Positions 8,037-17,075 of a stretch of DNA of 47,589 bases are shown one piece after another. The notes under the pieces were generated by a model that did no database searches, was not told the origin of the DNA, and saw only the letters and a program-made list of their open reading frames with translations. A program made the translations under genes and the position numbers. Location of the stretch: the NCBI GenBank assembly GCA_905233945.1, contig CAJOFY010000009.1, positions 1 through 47,589 of the forward strand, in the 5' to 3' direction. This DNA comes from an uncultured bacterium (lineage in GTDB: Bacteria; UBP6; UBA1177). Position 1 is the first letter of the stretch, and the number at the start of each line of letters is the position of its first letter.

Positions 8037-9956
8037 TTATTTTACAGAGCTGAGATAGCTTGAAATTGCCTTGAACTCTTTCATAGCGGCAGCATATTCA
8101 ACTTTGTCGCCTTCAGCCTTGAGAACTTCGTCAAGAATAGGAGCAAATCCTTTGTCCTCGGTTTTGAGAAGAGCGATCGACATAGCTTCGCGGACATAAG
8201 GCTCAGCATGTCTGAGAACAGGTTTAAGCTGTTCTTTGTAGTCACCGAGTTTGCCGGAGTAGCCGAGCATGTAAACAGCTTTTTCAACAACTGCCGGATT
8301 TTTGTCTGCAAGTTTCGCAACGTAGCATGCGTTGTCAGCTTTGCATTCTTTTGCAACATTTGCTCTGTCGACGAATCTTTTGAACATTTCAACTGTCTTG
8401 TTGGTCGAATCGTAGTTTACGTCAAGTCTGGATTCGGTCTTGACTTTTTTGTCCATATCTTCAGCCGAAATTTCCTGGCCTACAGGAAGTTCCTTTTTAA
8501 CTTTTTCCGTTGCTTTCTTTTCAACGTTAGCAACGTATTTTTCGCCTTCTTCGATGACGCCTTTTGCGATTCCGATGAATCTGTCGGCCATTTCGGGATC
8601 GTAAACCATTCTTGTAAGAGCGTCAGCTGCCCATACAGTAGCTTCGTAGAAAATGATCTTCTCGTTCATTTCGTTGTATTCCGAAACCGGTTTCTGTTTG
8701 ATGACTTCCTCAAGGTAAGGAAGAGCTTTCGGGTCGCCGAGGATTGCAAGAGCTTCAGCGCCTTTCATCATGATCGAAATTTCCTGGCCTCTGTCTGCAA
8801 GCTTAGCCTGAGCTTTTTCCTCTTTGGAAAGCTGACCTTTGGATTTCTTGTCGTTGGTCGTGTCTTTCGTGAACTTCTTGCTGACCATTTTGAGAAGTGT
8901 GTCTGTAGCTCTGAAGTCACCGAATTTTGCAAGCTGAACTGCAAGGTGCTCAGCAAGGAAAGGCTGTTTCTTGTCGGTTGCGAGCTGTGTTTCGAGCTCT
9001 TTGATAACCATGTCAACTGCCTGTTTCGAACGGATGTCGGCAAGAACGATCGAAGTTTTGAGTTTTGTCGTGGTTTCGATCGAAGCGATAGTTGCCATAT
9101 ATTCGTCGTCTTTCGGGCATTCGCCTTTCTTCTTAGCTTCTTCGTTGCCGATGTATTCGGGGCAGAACTGTTTTGTTGCTCTCTCTTTGTTTGCGTTCTG
9201 GATCTCGTTTACTTTCGGGTTTTCGCCGTTGTAAGCCTTGATGAGCTCGTCTTCAGCCATTTTGCCGAGTTTGATGAGCGATTTTCTTGCTTCCGGGAAA
9301 AGGCTGAATCCCTGTTCCTCGTAGAAAAGAGCGGTTACGAGCGGGCGGACGGTCGAAGGATCACGCCATTCGCCGAGAAGACCTGCTGTCGTGTATTTTG
9401 TACCGAAATCTTCAACTTTCGAGTCGAAAACTTTAAGGATTTCAGGAACAAGATGTTTGCTGTCGTTTGGCATCTTTGCAAGAGCTTCGATTGCAGCGCG
9501 TTTTGCAACAGACTCAGCTTTTTCACGCATACCGGGTGCAAGAACTTCCGGAGTCTGAAGCGTGAAATACTTCGCAAGCGTCGGAACTGACGACGGCTGT
9601 TCGAGAAGGCCGAAAGCCATTGCGGCACTTTCAAGTGTTTTAAGGTTTCTTACGTTTGTCGTAGCCAGACATTCGTTTACGATTTCGCTGATTCTGTCAA
9701 CTGACTGTGTGCAGCCGATTTCACCTGCGGTAAGAACTGCGAGACCAGCTTCGGGAGTCTTGTCGAGCTTGAGGAGCTTCGAGCAGGCTTTGTCCATATT
9801 GACGATCTCGCCTTTCATCTTTTTAAGACCCTGGATAGCGTAGTTTCTCGTGTCTTTCGAGTAGAGTTTTCCAAGGTACTCGTCTTCCGGGTTACACGAA
9901 ACAAGCATCATTGCAACCGGAATCAAAACCAAAAGCATCAAACTTTTCAATTTCAT
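8037..9956 (-). CDS. HEAT-repeat lipoprotein
   Basis: A 639-residue protein with a lipoprotein signal, MKLKSLMLLVLIPVAMMLVSC, lipidated at Cys21. The mature part is made of HEAT-like helical pairs, visible as repeated AxxALxxLGDPxAxPxL units, for example EALAILGDPKALPYLEEVI, EALAKMPNDSKHLVPEIL, GLLGEWRDPSTVRPLVTAL and a terminal EAMSIALLKTEDKGFAPILDEVL. Repeats occupy most of residues 30-620, interrupted by a Lys/Glu-rich segment (about 480-530). Such solenoids are protein-binding scaffolds; attachment to the outer membrane is inferred from the lipobox. Codon use is restricted and regular, suggesting high expression. ATG 9956 has an agagg site. It lies upstream of the radical SAM gene on the same strand. 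Confidence 0.85.
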   Translation of the reverse strand: MKLKSLMLLVLIPVAMMLVSCNPEDEYLGKLYSKDTRNYAIQGLKKMKGEIVNMDKACSKLLKLDKTPEAGLAVLTAGEIGCTQSVDRISEIVNECLATTNVRNLKTLESAAMAFGLLEQPSSVPTLAKYFTLQTPEVLAPGMREKAESVAKRAAIEALAKMPNDSKHLVPEILKVFDSKVEDFGTKYTTAGLLGEWRDPSTVRPLVTALFYEEQGFSLFPEARKSLIKLGKMAEDELIKAYNGENPKVNEIQNANKERATKQFCPEYIGNEEAKKKGECPKDDEYMATIASIETTTKLKTSIVLADIRSKQAVDMVIKELETQLATDKKQPFLAEHLAVQLAKFGDFRATDTLLKMVSKKFTKDTTNDKKSKGQLSKEEKAQAKLADRGQEISIMMKGAEALAILGDPKALPYLEEVIKQKPVSEYNEMNEKIIFYEATVWAADALTRMVYDPEMADRFIGIAKGVIEEGEKYVANVEKKATEKVKKELPVGQEISAEDMDKKVKTESRLDVNYDSTNKTVEMFKRFVDRANVAKECKADNACYVAKLADKNPAVVEKAVYMLGYSGKLGDYKEQLKPVLRHAEPYVREAMSIALLKTEDKGFAPILDEVLKAEGDKVEYAAAMKEFKAISSYLSSVK

Positions 9957-10078
9957 AACAACCTCTTAAAAAAAATAATGGAATTTAAAGCAACAAAAAA
10001 ACATCGGCAAAGAGATTAGCAAAAAAAAATAAAATATCAAAAAATTTTACCCTATTTTCTAGAATCAGTTTTTTTTTA

Positions 10079-11533
10079 TTATTCCTCATTCTTTTTTCTC
10101 ACGCAACGGACACGATATCCGAAGTTCTTTCCGTAACTTTCCATGTTTAATGAAATCCATCCTGATTCGAAGTCAATCTCCCATACCACTTTTTCTCCAT
10201 AGTATTCATAAGCAACATCGGAAGCCCACAGTGAACCCAAGGAATCTCCAATTCTGCTGTATTTGCCGCTGTATGTGTAGTCATGTTCGCATGACCGGCA
10301 TGAATCGTCCAGATTGTAATCACCGATTCCTTCTGTTATGCAGGTTCCTCCCGGCTCTGTAGCGGGACAGTTCTTGAGCAAAGTCCGCAGTTCTTCAATT
10401 GACGGCAGTCTCCAGTCATCGTGACCGTCCTCCTCTAAGCGTTCGCAGTAATTCACGGCGTTCTGCCATATTGTGATTACAGGATCCTGAAAGTAAACCG
10501 ATTCCTTGGCGATGGAAGACCAGAAAAGATCTGAGTCTTTGTCATAGAATCTGTCGGTATCCTGGTAACCGCACAAGGAATCTTTTGTTTTCCCGCACAA
10601 TCCCATACATATTCCGCTTTTATTACCATAGGCTTGTATCCAGAAGTAATCGTCAAAACATTTGAAATAACAGTTTTCGGTTGAAGATTCTTCGCTGAAA
10701 GTCCCTTTTGCGTCAGGTGCCCAGTATACGCCGTTCCATGATTGTGTTATGCTTGAGACACTGTTCCATTTGGCATTTTCGGGAAGTTCGGTGCATTCCG
10801 CTCTCTGGCTTTGTACTTCTTCAGCTTCACCGCTTGAATGGACATTTCTTGCGCAACGGACACTTAATTCAGCATTTTTATTCTCATAAGAGATCGAAGG
10901 AATATTGAAATTTATTGTCCAGAAATAGTCTTCATATTGGGAAGTTTCCTCCGATTTTGACCAGAGCGGTCTGGTATCCCACAATTTGCTGAATATTTCG
11001 TCTTTTTTATCGGAACACGCTTCCGTACAGTTTTTGCTGCTATGGCAGTCTTCTGAAGAAAGGCAGTTTGTTTTTTCACTCACTCTGCATGCGCCTTTAG
11101 GTTCAAGTTCGGGACATTTTCTGACAAGCGTTCTTAGTTCATCGATATCAGGCAGATACCAGTCCTTAAATCCCCCTTCTTCAAGAGTGTAGCAGTAGAT
11201 AATCGCGTCTTCGTATTTCACCGGAGCTGACAAAGACGACCAGACCAAATCAGTTGCAGGGTCATAGCACGGAGCTTTTCCCTGAAGGCTGCATTTCGGA
11301 AGTCCTGATGCATAGGAATAGTCGTCGTCGGCAATTGTAAAATCGTTATCGTTTGCTGATTCTGCTTCATCGTCTGTTGTTTCATCTGTCTCTTCTTCTT
11401 CCGAGTCCTCTGTTTCCACGGCATCTTCATCGCGGTTTTCCGAAGCATCTGCGTCGTTTTCCGTTTTTTTCGAGTTGCCGCATGAAACAGCAAAAAATAT
11501 TGAGACAATCAGAAAAACAATAAATTTTTTCAT
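10079..11533 (-). CDS. Lipoprotein with two DUF1566 (Lcl C-terminal) domains
   Basis: A 484-residue protein. Signal and lipobox: MKKFIVFLIVSIFFAVSC. A low-complexity Asp/Glu/Thr/Ser linker (about 20-72) follows, then two DUF1566 units. Unit one has DLVWSSLSAPVKYEDAIIYC, DWYLPDIDELRTLVRKCP and a final SVRCARNV; unit two has DLFWSSIAKESVYF, DWRLPSIEELRTLLKNCP and YRVRCVRKKNEE. Each shows the family pattern: 'WS(S)', an 'AxxYC' helix, 'WRLP...ELRTL', then 'VRCVR'. Each contains extra Cys pairs likely to form disulfides. In Legionella Lcl this domain binds sulfated glycosaminoglycans, so a surface adhesive or carbohydrate-binding role is inferred. The start lies 9 bases after the stop of the upstream paralogue, with AAGGAGG overlapping that stop: one operon. 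Confidence 0.85.
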   Translation of the reverse strand: MKKFIVFLIVSIFFAVSCGNSKKTENDADASENRDEDAVETEDSEEEETDETTDDEAESANDNDFTIADDDYSYASGLPKCSLQGKAPCYDPATDLVWSSLSAPVKYEDAIIYCYTLEEGGFKDWYLPDIDELRTLVRKCPELEPKGACRVSEKTNCLSSEDCHSSKNCTEACSDKKDEIFSKLWDTRPLWSKSEETSQYEDYFWTINFNIPSISYENKNAELSVRCARNVHSSGEAEEVQSQRAECTELPENAKWNSVSSITQSWNGVYWAPDAKGTFSEESSTENCYFKCFDDYFWIQAYGNKSGICMGLCGKTKDSLCGYQDTDRFYDKDSDLFWSSIAKESVYFQDPVITIWQNAVNYCERLEEDGHDDWRLPSIEELRTLLKNCPATEPGGTCITEGIGDYNLDDSCRSCEHDYTYSGKYSRIGDSLGSLWASDVAYEYYGEKVVWEIDFESGWISLNMESYGKNFGYRVRCVRKKNEE

Positions 11534-11542
11534 GATTCCTCC

Positions 11543-12883
11543 TTATCTGCGGACACAACGCGCCGAGACATAAGTTTCTTCTTCTCCGGTTTCATATTCC
11601 CGTATTTCCGCAGAATAATCGTACGACATTATCCATACCGATTTGTTTCCGTCAGTTTCTACTATGGAAGAAGACCAGTAGGTACTGCCGTTCTTTTCGT
11701 GGCCGAATTTTAAGAAAACAGTAGAGGAATTGCTGTTAGAGAAGCATTTGCAAACATCTTCATCGTAACAACTTGGCGAAAGGCAAGCCGGTTCCTCACT
11801 GATTTTACACGCACCTCCGCTTTCCAGTCCAGGGCAGTTTATAATCAGAGTTCTAAGTTCATCAATTGTAGGAAGTCTCCAGTCGCTGAAACCGCCTTCT
11901 TTCATGTTTTTGCAGTAGTCTTCAGCTTCTTTAAAAGTGATGCGTTCTTCAAGTCCATGCTGTTTGCCGTTGTTTGAACGTGACGACCAGATAATGCCGC
12001 TCTCGTAATCTTTGCACAAGCCTGTGTTTTCGGGACTGCACTGAGGCATTTCCTGAAGGCATTCCTCAGTCTCTTCCGACCAGAAGAAACCCTCGCTGCA
12101 CCGGCAGGAATAGTGGTCTTTATCGATTGTGTAGCATGTTTCAGTTGAATTTGTTCTTTCTTTGCATATGTTCGGATCACACGGACTTAAACAAAGTTTT
12201 TTCTCATAATCGAAGAGATAATTTTCGTTGCAGACACAAGAGTAAATGTTTTTGCTTTCGGATACGCAGACACCTGTGGAATTGGCCAAACCTTCACACT
12301 GGTTTGTCTCACACGGATTGTAACAGCCTCTTTGCCACAAAAAATAGTTTTCATCGCATATACATTCGCCGTATCCTGCTCTCCAGGGCTTGCAAACGGA
12401 ATGATCCGGACAAGGATCCTCCTCACATGGATTAACACATCTTTCACCGTCCCAGAAATAATTCGTCTCGCAGGAACATTCAAAAACTTCCTTTTCATCT
12501 GCACGGCATCCCGTCGCATGTGCTACATTTTCACACGGATTAGTGGCACACGGGCTTATACACTTGTAATCTTCCCAGAAATAGTTCTTTTCGCAGTGAC
12601 AGATAAAACTCTTGTCGCCGTCAAATTCGCATCTTCCTGTGGAATTGGGTATCTCTTCGCACGGATTCGGGTTGCATACAAGGTCTTCAGGAGTCAAATC
12701 CTTGTCAGAAACAGACGCTTCACTCTCATCTTCAAGTTCTTCATCATCCGGTTCTTCTTCTGCTAAATCCTCATTAACCGCATCTTCATCCGGCATAATA
12801 TCAGTATCGTTTTCCGTTTTTTTCGAACTGCCGCACGAAACGACCAAAAATATGAGTACGGTAAGTAAAAGAATTTTTTTCAT
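11543..12883 (-). CDS. Lipoprotein with EGF-like repeats and a DUF1566 domain
   Basis: The start is ATG 12883 (preceded by agga and a spacer), giving MKKILLLTVLIFLVVSC as signal and lipobox; a GTG at 12901 in frame would spoil the signal. After an Asp/Glu-rich linker come five cysteine-rich EGF-like modules of about 40-45 residues, each of the form NPCE...C...C.C...YFW......C (for example NPCENVAHATGCRADEKEVF and NQCEGLANSTGVCVSE). A single DUF1566 domain follows (IIWSSRSN, DWRLPTIDELRTLIINCP, SARCVRR at the end). EGF-like modules usually act as disulfide-stabilised spacers or binding units outside the cell. The gene follows the M18 peptidase by 26 bases and precedes a DUF1566 paralogue by 9 bases, so the three are probably co-transcribed. 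Confidence 0.82.
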   Translation of the reverse strand: MKKILLLTVLIFLVVSCGSSKKTENDTDIMPDEDAVNEDLAEEEPDDEELEDESEASVSDKDLTPEDLVCNPNPCEEIPNSTGRCEFDGDKSFICHCEKNYFWEDYKCISPCATNPCENVAHATGCRADEKEVFECSCETNYFWDGERCVNPCEEDPCPDHSVCKPWRAGYGECICDENYFLWQRGCYNPCETNQCEGLANSTGVCVSESKNIYSCVCNENYLFDYEKKLCLSPCDPNICKERTNSTETCYTIDKDHYSCRCSEGFFWSEETEECLQEMPQCSPENTGLCKDYESGIIWSSRSNNGKQHGLEERITFKEAEDYCKNMKEGGFSDWRLPTIDELRTLIINCPGLESGGACKISEEPACLSPSCYDEDVCKCFSNSNSSTVFLKFGHEKNGSTYWSSSIVETDGNKSVWIMSYDYSAEIREYETGEEETYVSARCVRR

Positions 12884-12909
12884 TGAAAATCCTATACACA
12901 CGGAAAAAC

Positions 12910-14196
12910 TTATTTTCCAAAGAAATACTCAATCGCCTTTGTCATGTAGTAATGATCGGCGGTTCCGGCGGTTTCGCGGATCGAGTGCATAGCCCACATC
13001 GCGTTGCCGACATCGACCGCTTTGATGCCGAGAGCGGCTGATGACATCGGGCCTATTGTGCTGCCTGACGGAACGTCTGAGCGGTTAGCGATTTTCTGGC
13101 ACGGAACACCGGCACCTGCGCAGAGCTGCTCGAAATACGAGCTCGTCTCGGCAGTCGTAGCGTATCTGAAACTTGAGCTGAACTTGATGACCGGGCCTTT
13201 GTTCATCTTAGGAGCGTAAGCCGGATCGTGTTTTTCGGGGAAGTTCGGATGCTGCGTGTGAGCGCCGTCGGCACTGATGAGGAAACTCTTCGAAAATGCA
13301 ACAAAGCGGTCGTCACGGCCTTCGGAAGTGAGTGCGACTATTCTTTCGAGAATTGTTCTCGTGAATGATGAATCGGCACCCATCGGAGTTCTCGAACCGA
13401 TTTCCTCGTTGTCGTAGAACGCGGCAACTGTCGTGGTTTTTCCGGGTTTCGCCGCAAGGAAAGCAGTAAGGATCGAATGGCACATCTGCAGATTGTCAAG
13501 TCTGCCTGACGAAATGAATTCGTCGTCGATTCCGCCGAAGCAGCCTTTCTGAAGGTCATAGACGAAAAGATCTGTCTGACCGATATTTTCAGGTTTTTCG
13601 CCGATTTCCTTCGCAACGAGAGTCTTCAGAACGTTTTTTGCCTCGCCGTCGGCAGTGAGAACTGCCTGGAGATGATTCTGCGGATTGAACTCAAATCCTT
13701 TGTTTGCCTCGCGGTTCATATGGATTGCAAGCGAAGGCACTATCGCAACCGGCCTGTCGATGTTGACGAGCTTTTCGGTTTCGCCTTTTTTGGTTCTGAC
13801 CATGACGCGGCCTGCAATTCCGAGATTTCTGTCAAGCCATGTGTAGACAAGCGGTCCGCCGTAGATTTCGGTCGTGACTCTGACGCATCCCGCCGAAACG
13901 TTTTCCGCGTTTTCCTTTAATTTAAGAAGCGGGCTGTCGGTGTGGGCGCCGGCGATTCTGAAGCCGGTGCTGACGGGGTTGTCGGTTCCCAGCCTGAAAG
14001 CGATGAGCGAAGAGCTGTTTCTTCTTACGAAATAGCCTTTTCCTTTTTCAAGTTTCCACGGTTTTGCCTCGTCGAGTTCGGTAAAGCCGTTTTTTGCCAA
14101 AGTGTCGGCAATGTTCTGGGCCGCATGGAAAGCAGTCGGAGATTTGTCAATAAAATCGATGAGTTCCTGGCCGAGTTTTTTGATTTCCTTTTTCAT
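12910..14196 (-). CDS. apeB: M18-family aminopeptidase
   Basis: A 428-residue protein, the standard length for bacterial M18 aminopeptidases, cytosolic di-zinc enzymes that remove N-terminal (often acidic) residues from peptides. Key motifs: AGAHTDSPLLKLK (His85 first metal ligand, Asp87), GGIDDEFISSGRLDN (bridging Asp), YDNEEIGSRTPMGADSSF (catalytic Glu and metal Glu), ISADGAHTQHPNF, NRSDVPSGSTIGP and the C-terminal MHSIRETAGTADHYYM (His ligand). The start is ATG 14196, preceded by AAGGGGG; an ATG further upstream (14289) would add an unrelated hydrophobic stretch without a ribosome site. It heads the minus-strand operon with the two DUF1566 lipoproteins, whose functional link is unclear. 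Confidence 0.92.
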   Translation of the reverse strand: MKKEIKKLGQELIDFIDKSPTAFHAAQNIADTLAKNGFTELDEAKPWKLEKGKGYFVRRNSSSLIAFRLGTDNPVSTGFRIAGAHTDSPLLKLKENAENVSAGCVRVTTEIYGGPLVYTWLDRNLGIAGRVMVRTKKGETEKLVNIDRPVAIVPSLAIHMNREANKGFEFNPQNHLQAVLTADGEAKNVLKTLVAKEIGEKPENIGQTDLFVYDLQKGCFGGIDDEFISSGRLDNLQMCHSILTAFLAAKPGKTTTVAAFYDNEEIGSRTPMGADSSFTRTILERIVALTSEGRDDRFVAFSKSFLISADGAHTQHPNFPEKHDPAYAPKMNKGPVIKFSSSFRYATTAETSSYFEQLCAGAGVPCQKIANRSDVPSGSTIGPMSSAALGIKAVDVGNAMWAMHSIRETAGTADHYYMTKAIEYFFGK

Positions 14197-14291
14197 TTTT
14201 TCCCCCTTTGATATAGTTGTGAACAACAAAAAACCCGTTATTTTAAGAAAAACCGCTTTTTTTGCAACCTCGATGCAGCCGTCAGACAATT

Positions 14292-14319
14292 TTGCAAAAA
14301 AAATCCGATATGCTATAAA
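14292..14319 (+). promoter_or_regulatory. Probable sigma70-type promoter of the FHA / CpaE-like operon
   Basis: TTGCAA at 14292-14297 and TATAAA at 14314-14319 with a 16-base spacer, 23 bases upstream of ATG 14343. A strong ribosome site (gaggagg) lies between. It sits in the divergent region between the aminopeptidase and the plus-strand operon. A short inverted repeat, GTTGT-GA-ACAAC, occurs about 70 bases upstream but is too short to call an operator. Confidence 0.5.
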
Positions 14320-14342
14320 ACACAGTTTTTGAGGAGGCCGCT

Positions 14343-15410
14343 ATGATTCTTCCTTTTTCTGATTTAAAATTTTACATTTCGGATTTTGAAGGGCGTTTTA
14401 TTCCTTCTTTTGTCAACGACATTGCCCGTTTCGGCGATTTTGAGACCGGGATTCTTTTTATCGAGGCGGAAAACAAAACCGGTTATGTTCTGATTTCGGG
14501 CGGCAGTGCGGTTCTGAGCCGTGTTATGGCGTTTTCGGACGACGGCCAGCTTGCCTCGGGGATTCCGATTGAAGCCCTTTTTACTGAAAAATCGGTCGAT
14601 TTGTATCTCGCTGAAGTAAAAAGCGACAAAGTTTTCAAGTGGCTTTCCGATTTTTTTGTCTATCCGCTTTCTGTTTACGCGCCGTACCGCTTTGTCGATG
14701 TTCCGGGGATTATTTCATCTTTTGCTGCTGAGAAGGAAAGCGCGCTTTTATGTTTTAAACACGGCGGAGTGATGAATTTCGCCGCTTTCGGAAACGGGAA
14801 TTTCGACGGGTTTGCCTGTTTCGAACCGTCGGAAAAAAGGTATATTTTCGAGCGTGACGCCGTAAAATTTGGTTCGTATCTGAGTTCGCTCGACATTTCA
14901 AAGCCCGTTGTTTTCTGCAAACATCTTTCGGAAAAAGCGCTGGCGTCCTCTTTTTTCAGCAGCGGCCTCGGTTTTCTCGAAAAAGATCCGCTTCAGGCTG
15001 AGTGCGAGCTTTATTTCAGCGTTTTCAACATCATTTTCAGTGCTTTTGCCGGGGTTATGACGGCAGAGAAGATAAAAGAACTGTCAGAAAAACTTTTTGC
15101 CTATCTCCGCGGAAAGTATCCGCAGCTTTATTCGGAACTTGCTTTTTCACCGGAAACTGGCGCGGTTAACTGGGAAACTGTCATCGACGGAAGAAAATCT
15201 GTTGCGTTTGAGTGCCGTTTCGGCGAGTTTTACAGATATCTGGATGAAATTCTCTATCTTCTGTTGAAAACTGCTTCATCGCTTTTGAAACCGCGGAAAA
15301 TGAAGGCGCTCGGTCTTGATATCCGCGCTTCAGTTCAGAGTTCTGCTGAAAAAAATGAAGATTTTGCAAGAATTTTTGACAGATTCGATAAATTGTTGAA
15401 AATCCTCTGA
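14343..15410 (+). CDS. Unknown cytosolic protein, first gene of the FHA/CpaE-like operon
   Basis: A 355-residue protein without signal peptide or membrane span. The N-terminal part (about 1-75) is beta-rich, with a segment FETGILFIEAENKTGYVLIS followed by GGSAVLSRVMAFSDDGQLAS, faintly like the DUF4388-type 'TGiL.i......g.i.f..G.iv.a' pattern; this resemblance is weak. The C-terminal third (about 230-355) is predicted mostly helical. ATG 14343 follows a strong gaggagg site. The operon continues with FHA, ankyrin, CpaE-like ATPase and Lgt-family genes (22-base gap to the next). No function can be assigned; the company suggests envelope or regulatory organisation. Confidence 0.75.
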   Translation: MILPFSDLKFYISDFEGRFIPSFVNDIARFGDFETGILFIEAENKTGYVLISGGSAVLSRVMAFSDDGQLASGIPIEALFTEKSVDLYLAEVKSDKVFKWLSDFFVYPLSVYAPYRFVDVPGIISSFAAEKESALLCFKHGGVMNFAAFGNGNFDGFACFEPSEKRYIFERDAVKFGSYLSSLDISKPVVFCKHLSEKALASSFFSSGLGFLEKDPLQAECELYFSVFNIIFSAFAGVMTAEKIKELSEKLFAYLRGKYPQLYSELAFSPETGAVNWETVIDGRKSVAFECRFGEFYRYLDEILYLLLKTASSLLKPRKMKALGLDIRASVQSSAEKNEDFARIFDRFDKLLKIL

Positions 15411-15432
15411 CACTGTTTTTTTAGAGGTTTAG

Positions 15433-16323
15433 ATGGCGGTGCTGAAACTCATAGTCGAAAACGACAGAAACGAACTCAATATTTATGAATTTTCCGGAAA
15501 TCTCATTACGGTAGGCCGAAGCGAGAAAAACGACCTCGTCCTCGATGAAAGGAACGTCTCTCGTTACCATTTCCAGCTTGAGATTGTTGACGGAAGAATA
15601 ATCATCTGCGACCGCGGAAGCTACAACCACACTTTTGTGGACGAACGCGAGCTGGTGAACGAAAAACTCGAAATTTTTGTCGGAAACGTAATAACTGTCG
15701 GCGACTACAATATTTATCTTGAGCAGGACGACGAGTCGATGCTGAAGACAGTGCAGCCTGTCCTCGAAACCGACGGCAGAAAAATCGCGCAGGACAACCT
15801 GCTTCTTGCCAAAAACGGCTATCTGGGCGGCAAAGTTTTCCCGCTTGCCGGTCTTGAAACGGTCATCGGTTCGCACGCAAGCGCAGATGTCTACCTTTCG
15901 TCCGACGATATTCCTCCGATCCACTCAAAAATCGTGTTCGACGGCAACATATATCTTCTCGTCAAAGGCGATTACGACGCCGATTATCCGCTCATCGTGA
16001 ACGACACCGAGGTTCCTTCGGTCGATATGAGAAACGGCGACGAAATCAGAGTCGGCGACTTCATTCTGGAATTTATCGAGAAAGGGGCGGAATACGACCC
16101 GCAGCCTTACCAGCTCGAAGCAGAAAAATCGAGAAAGGAAAAGCTCAGGAAGGATATAAGCGGCAAAAAAATCAGGAGCATAAACGACGAGGAGCAGGAA
16201 GAAAAAACAGAAATCACGCGCGTTGACAAAGCGGGCGGCGGTATGAAAACCCTCATCATCGTTATTGCGGCTGCGGCGGTTGTTATTGCGGCGGCCTGTG
16301 CAGTGTTCTTTTTTGTCCTTTAA
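15433..16323 (+). CDS. Double FHA-domain protein with C-terminal membrane anchor
   Basis: A 296-residue protein. FHA domain 1 spans about residues 5-97 and shows the phosphothreonine-binding motifs: ITVGRSEKNDLVL (Gly-Arg-Ser) and NVSRYHFQLEI (SxxH). FHA domain 2 (about 120-216) is degenerate: VIGSHASADVYLSS lacks the Arg and PPIHSKIVF replaces the SxxH loop, so it may not bind phosphopeptides. A Lys/Glu/Arg-rich linker (about 225-265) leads to a single terminal membrane span (about 271-296, Ala/Val/Ile-rich), making a tail-anchored protein with the FHA domains in the cytosol. FHA domains read Ser/Thr kinase signals; no kinase is in the window. It overlaps the next gene's alternative start. 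Confidence 0.85.
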   Translation: MAVLKLIVENDRNELNIYEFSGNLITVGRSEKNDLVLDERNVSRYHFQLEIVDGRIIICDRGSYNHTFVDERELVNEKLEIFVGNVITVGDYNIYLEQDDESMLKTVQPVLETDGRKIAQDNLLLAKNGYLGGKVFPLAGLETVIGSHASADVYLSSDDIPPIHSKIVFDGNIYLLVKGDYDADYPLIVNDTEVPSVDMRNGDEIRVGDFILEFIEKGAEYDPQPYQLEAEKSRKEKLRKDISGKKIRSINDEEQEEKTEITRVDKAGGGMKTLIIVIAAAAVVIAAACAVFFFVL

Positions 16324-16346
16324 TGCATCCTAGTGAAGTCTTGCAA

Positions 16347-17060
16347 ATGAAATTACTGGTTTTATTCAATATTTTTTTTATTTTTTTTCTCAGTTCATGT
16401 TCGCAGGACAAAGCCTCGCTTCTTCGCGGAATGGGTTACGAGGCCGATGGTCAGGGGCTTCTTGAAGCTGTGAAAAACAGCGATGAAAAAGCTCTCGATA
16501 TTTTTCTGGGAATGCCGGAACTTCTCAATTTTGCCGACAAATCAGGAAAAACAGCGGTTATGCTCGCAGCTGAAAAACAGGATTCCGCATTTCTTGCAAA
16601 GCTGGTCGCCGCCGGTGCGAACCTTAAAATTATGGATAACTCAGAAAAAACTCCGCTTCACTATGCTGCAGCGGGAAATTCGCTTAAAAACGTAAAATTT
16701 TTGCTTGAAAAAGGGGCGGACGCAAACTGGCAGGACAATTTCGGGCGTGATGCGGCTAACACTCTTTTAAGTCTTGGTAAATCTGAAAATGTCGAATTGT
16801 TTCAAGTGCTTATGAAAAAAACAACAGATCTTGAAAGGCGCGATAAGGACAAAAAAACGCTTTTTATAATCGCAGCCGAAAAAGGTTTTGCGAATTATGC
16901 TAAAATTCTGATTTCTTCCGGAGTTTCCCCGCTTGCCAAGGATTTCAGCGGAAAAACGGCGCTTGACTATGCTGCGGAATCGTTTGATGCCGGGCGTCTT
17001 GACGGCGTGACTTTCGGCGAAATCGAGGCTTACACGCAGAAAATAAAGGAAAAACTGTAA
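16347..17060 (+). CDS. Ankyrin-repeat lipoprotein
   Basis: About 237 residues from ATG 16347, which gives the lipoprotein signal MKLLVLFNIFFIFFLSSC. An in-frame ATG at 16323 (overlapping the FHA stop as TAATG) would add eight residues before the signal and could allow translational coupling; neither start has a strong ribosome site. The mature protein holds about four to five ankyrin repeats: DKSGKTAVMLAAEKQDSAFL, NSEKTPLHYAAAGNSLKNVK, DNFGRDAANTLLSLGKSENV, DKKTLFIIAAEKGFANYAKI and FSGKTALDYAAESFDAGRL. These stack as a protein-binding solenoid, here probably in the periplasm on a lipid anchor. It is third in the operon, 15 bases before the ATPase gene. Confidence 0.82.
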   Translation: MKLLVLFNIFFIFFLSSCSQDKASLLRGMGYEADGQGLLEAVKNSDEKALDIFLGMPELLNFADKSGKTAVMLAAEKQDSAFLAKLVAAGANLKIMDNSEKTPLHYAAAGNSLKNVKFLLEKGADANWQDNFGRDAANTLLSLGKSENVELFQVLMKKTTDLERRDKDKKTLFIIAAEKGFANYAKILISSGVSPLAKDFSGKTALDYAAESFDAGRLDGVTFGEIEAYTQKIKEKL

Positions 17061-17075
17061 ATAGAGGTGAATGAG

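Noticed and set aside
8208-9590. Plus-strand open frame of 460 codons opposite the HEAT-repeat lipoprotein
   Set aside because: Rich in Phe, Cys, Val and Arg as expected from reading a biased gene backwards. The opposite strand encodes a clear lipoprotein with HEAT repeats and a good ribosome site.
12901-12901. Upstream GTG start for the EGF/DUF1566 lipoprotein
   Set aside because: It would put six extra residues before a textbook lipoprotein signal, and the agga site fits ATG 12883 better.
14214-14230. GTTGT-GA-ACAAC inverted repeat as an operator
   Set aside because: Five-base arms are expected by chance and I see no second copy in the promoter regions.
14197-14289. Longer N-terminus for the M18 aminopeptidase
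   Set aside because: The added hydrophobic stretch is not part of M18 enzymes, and AAGGGGG lies right before ATG 14196.
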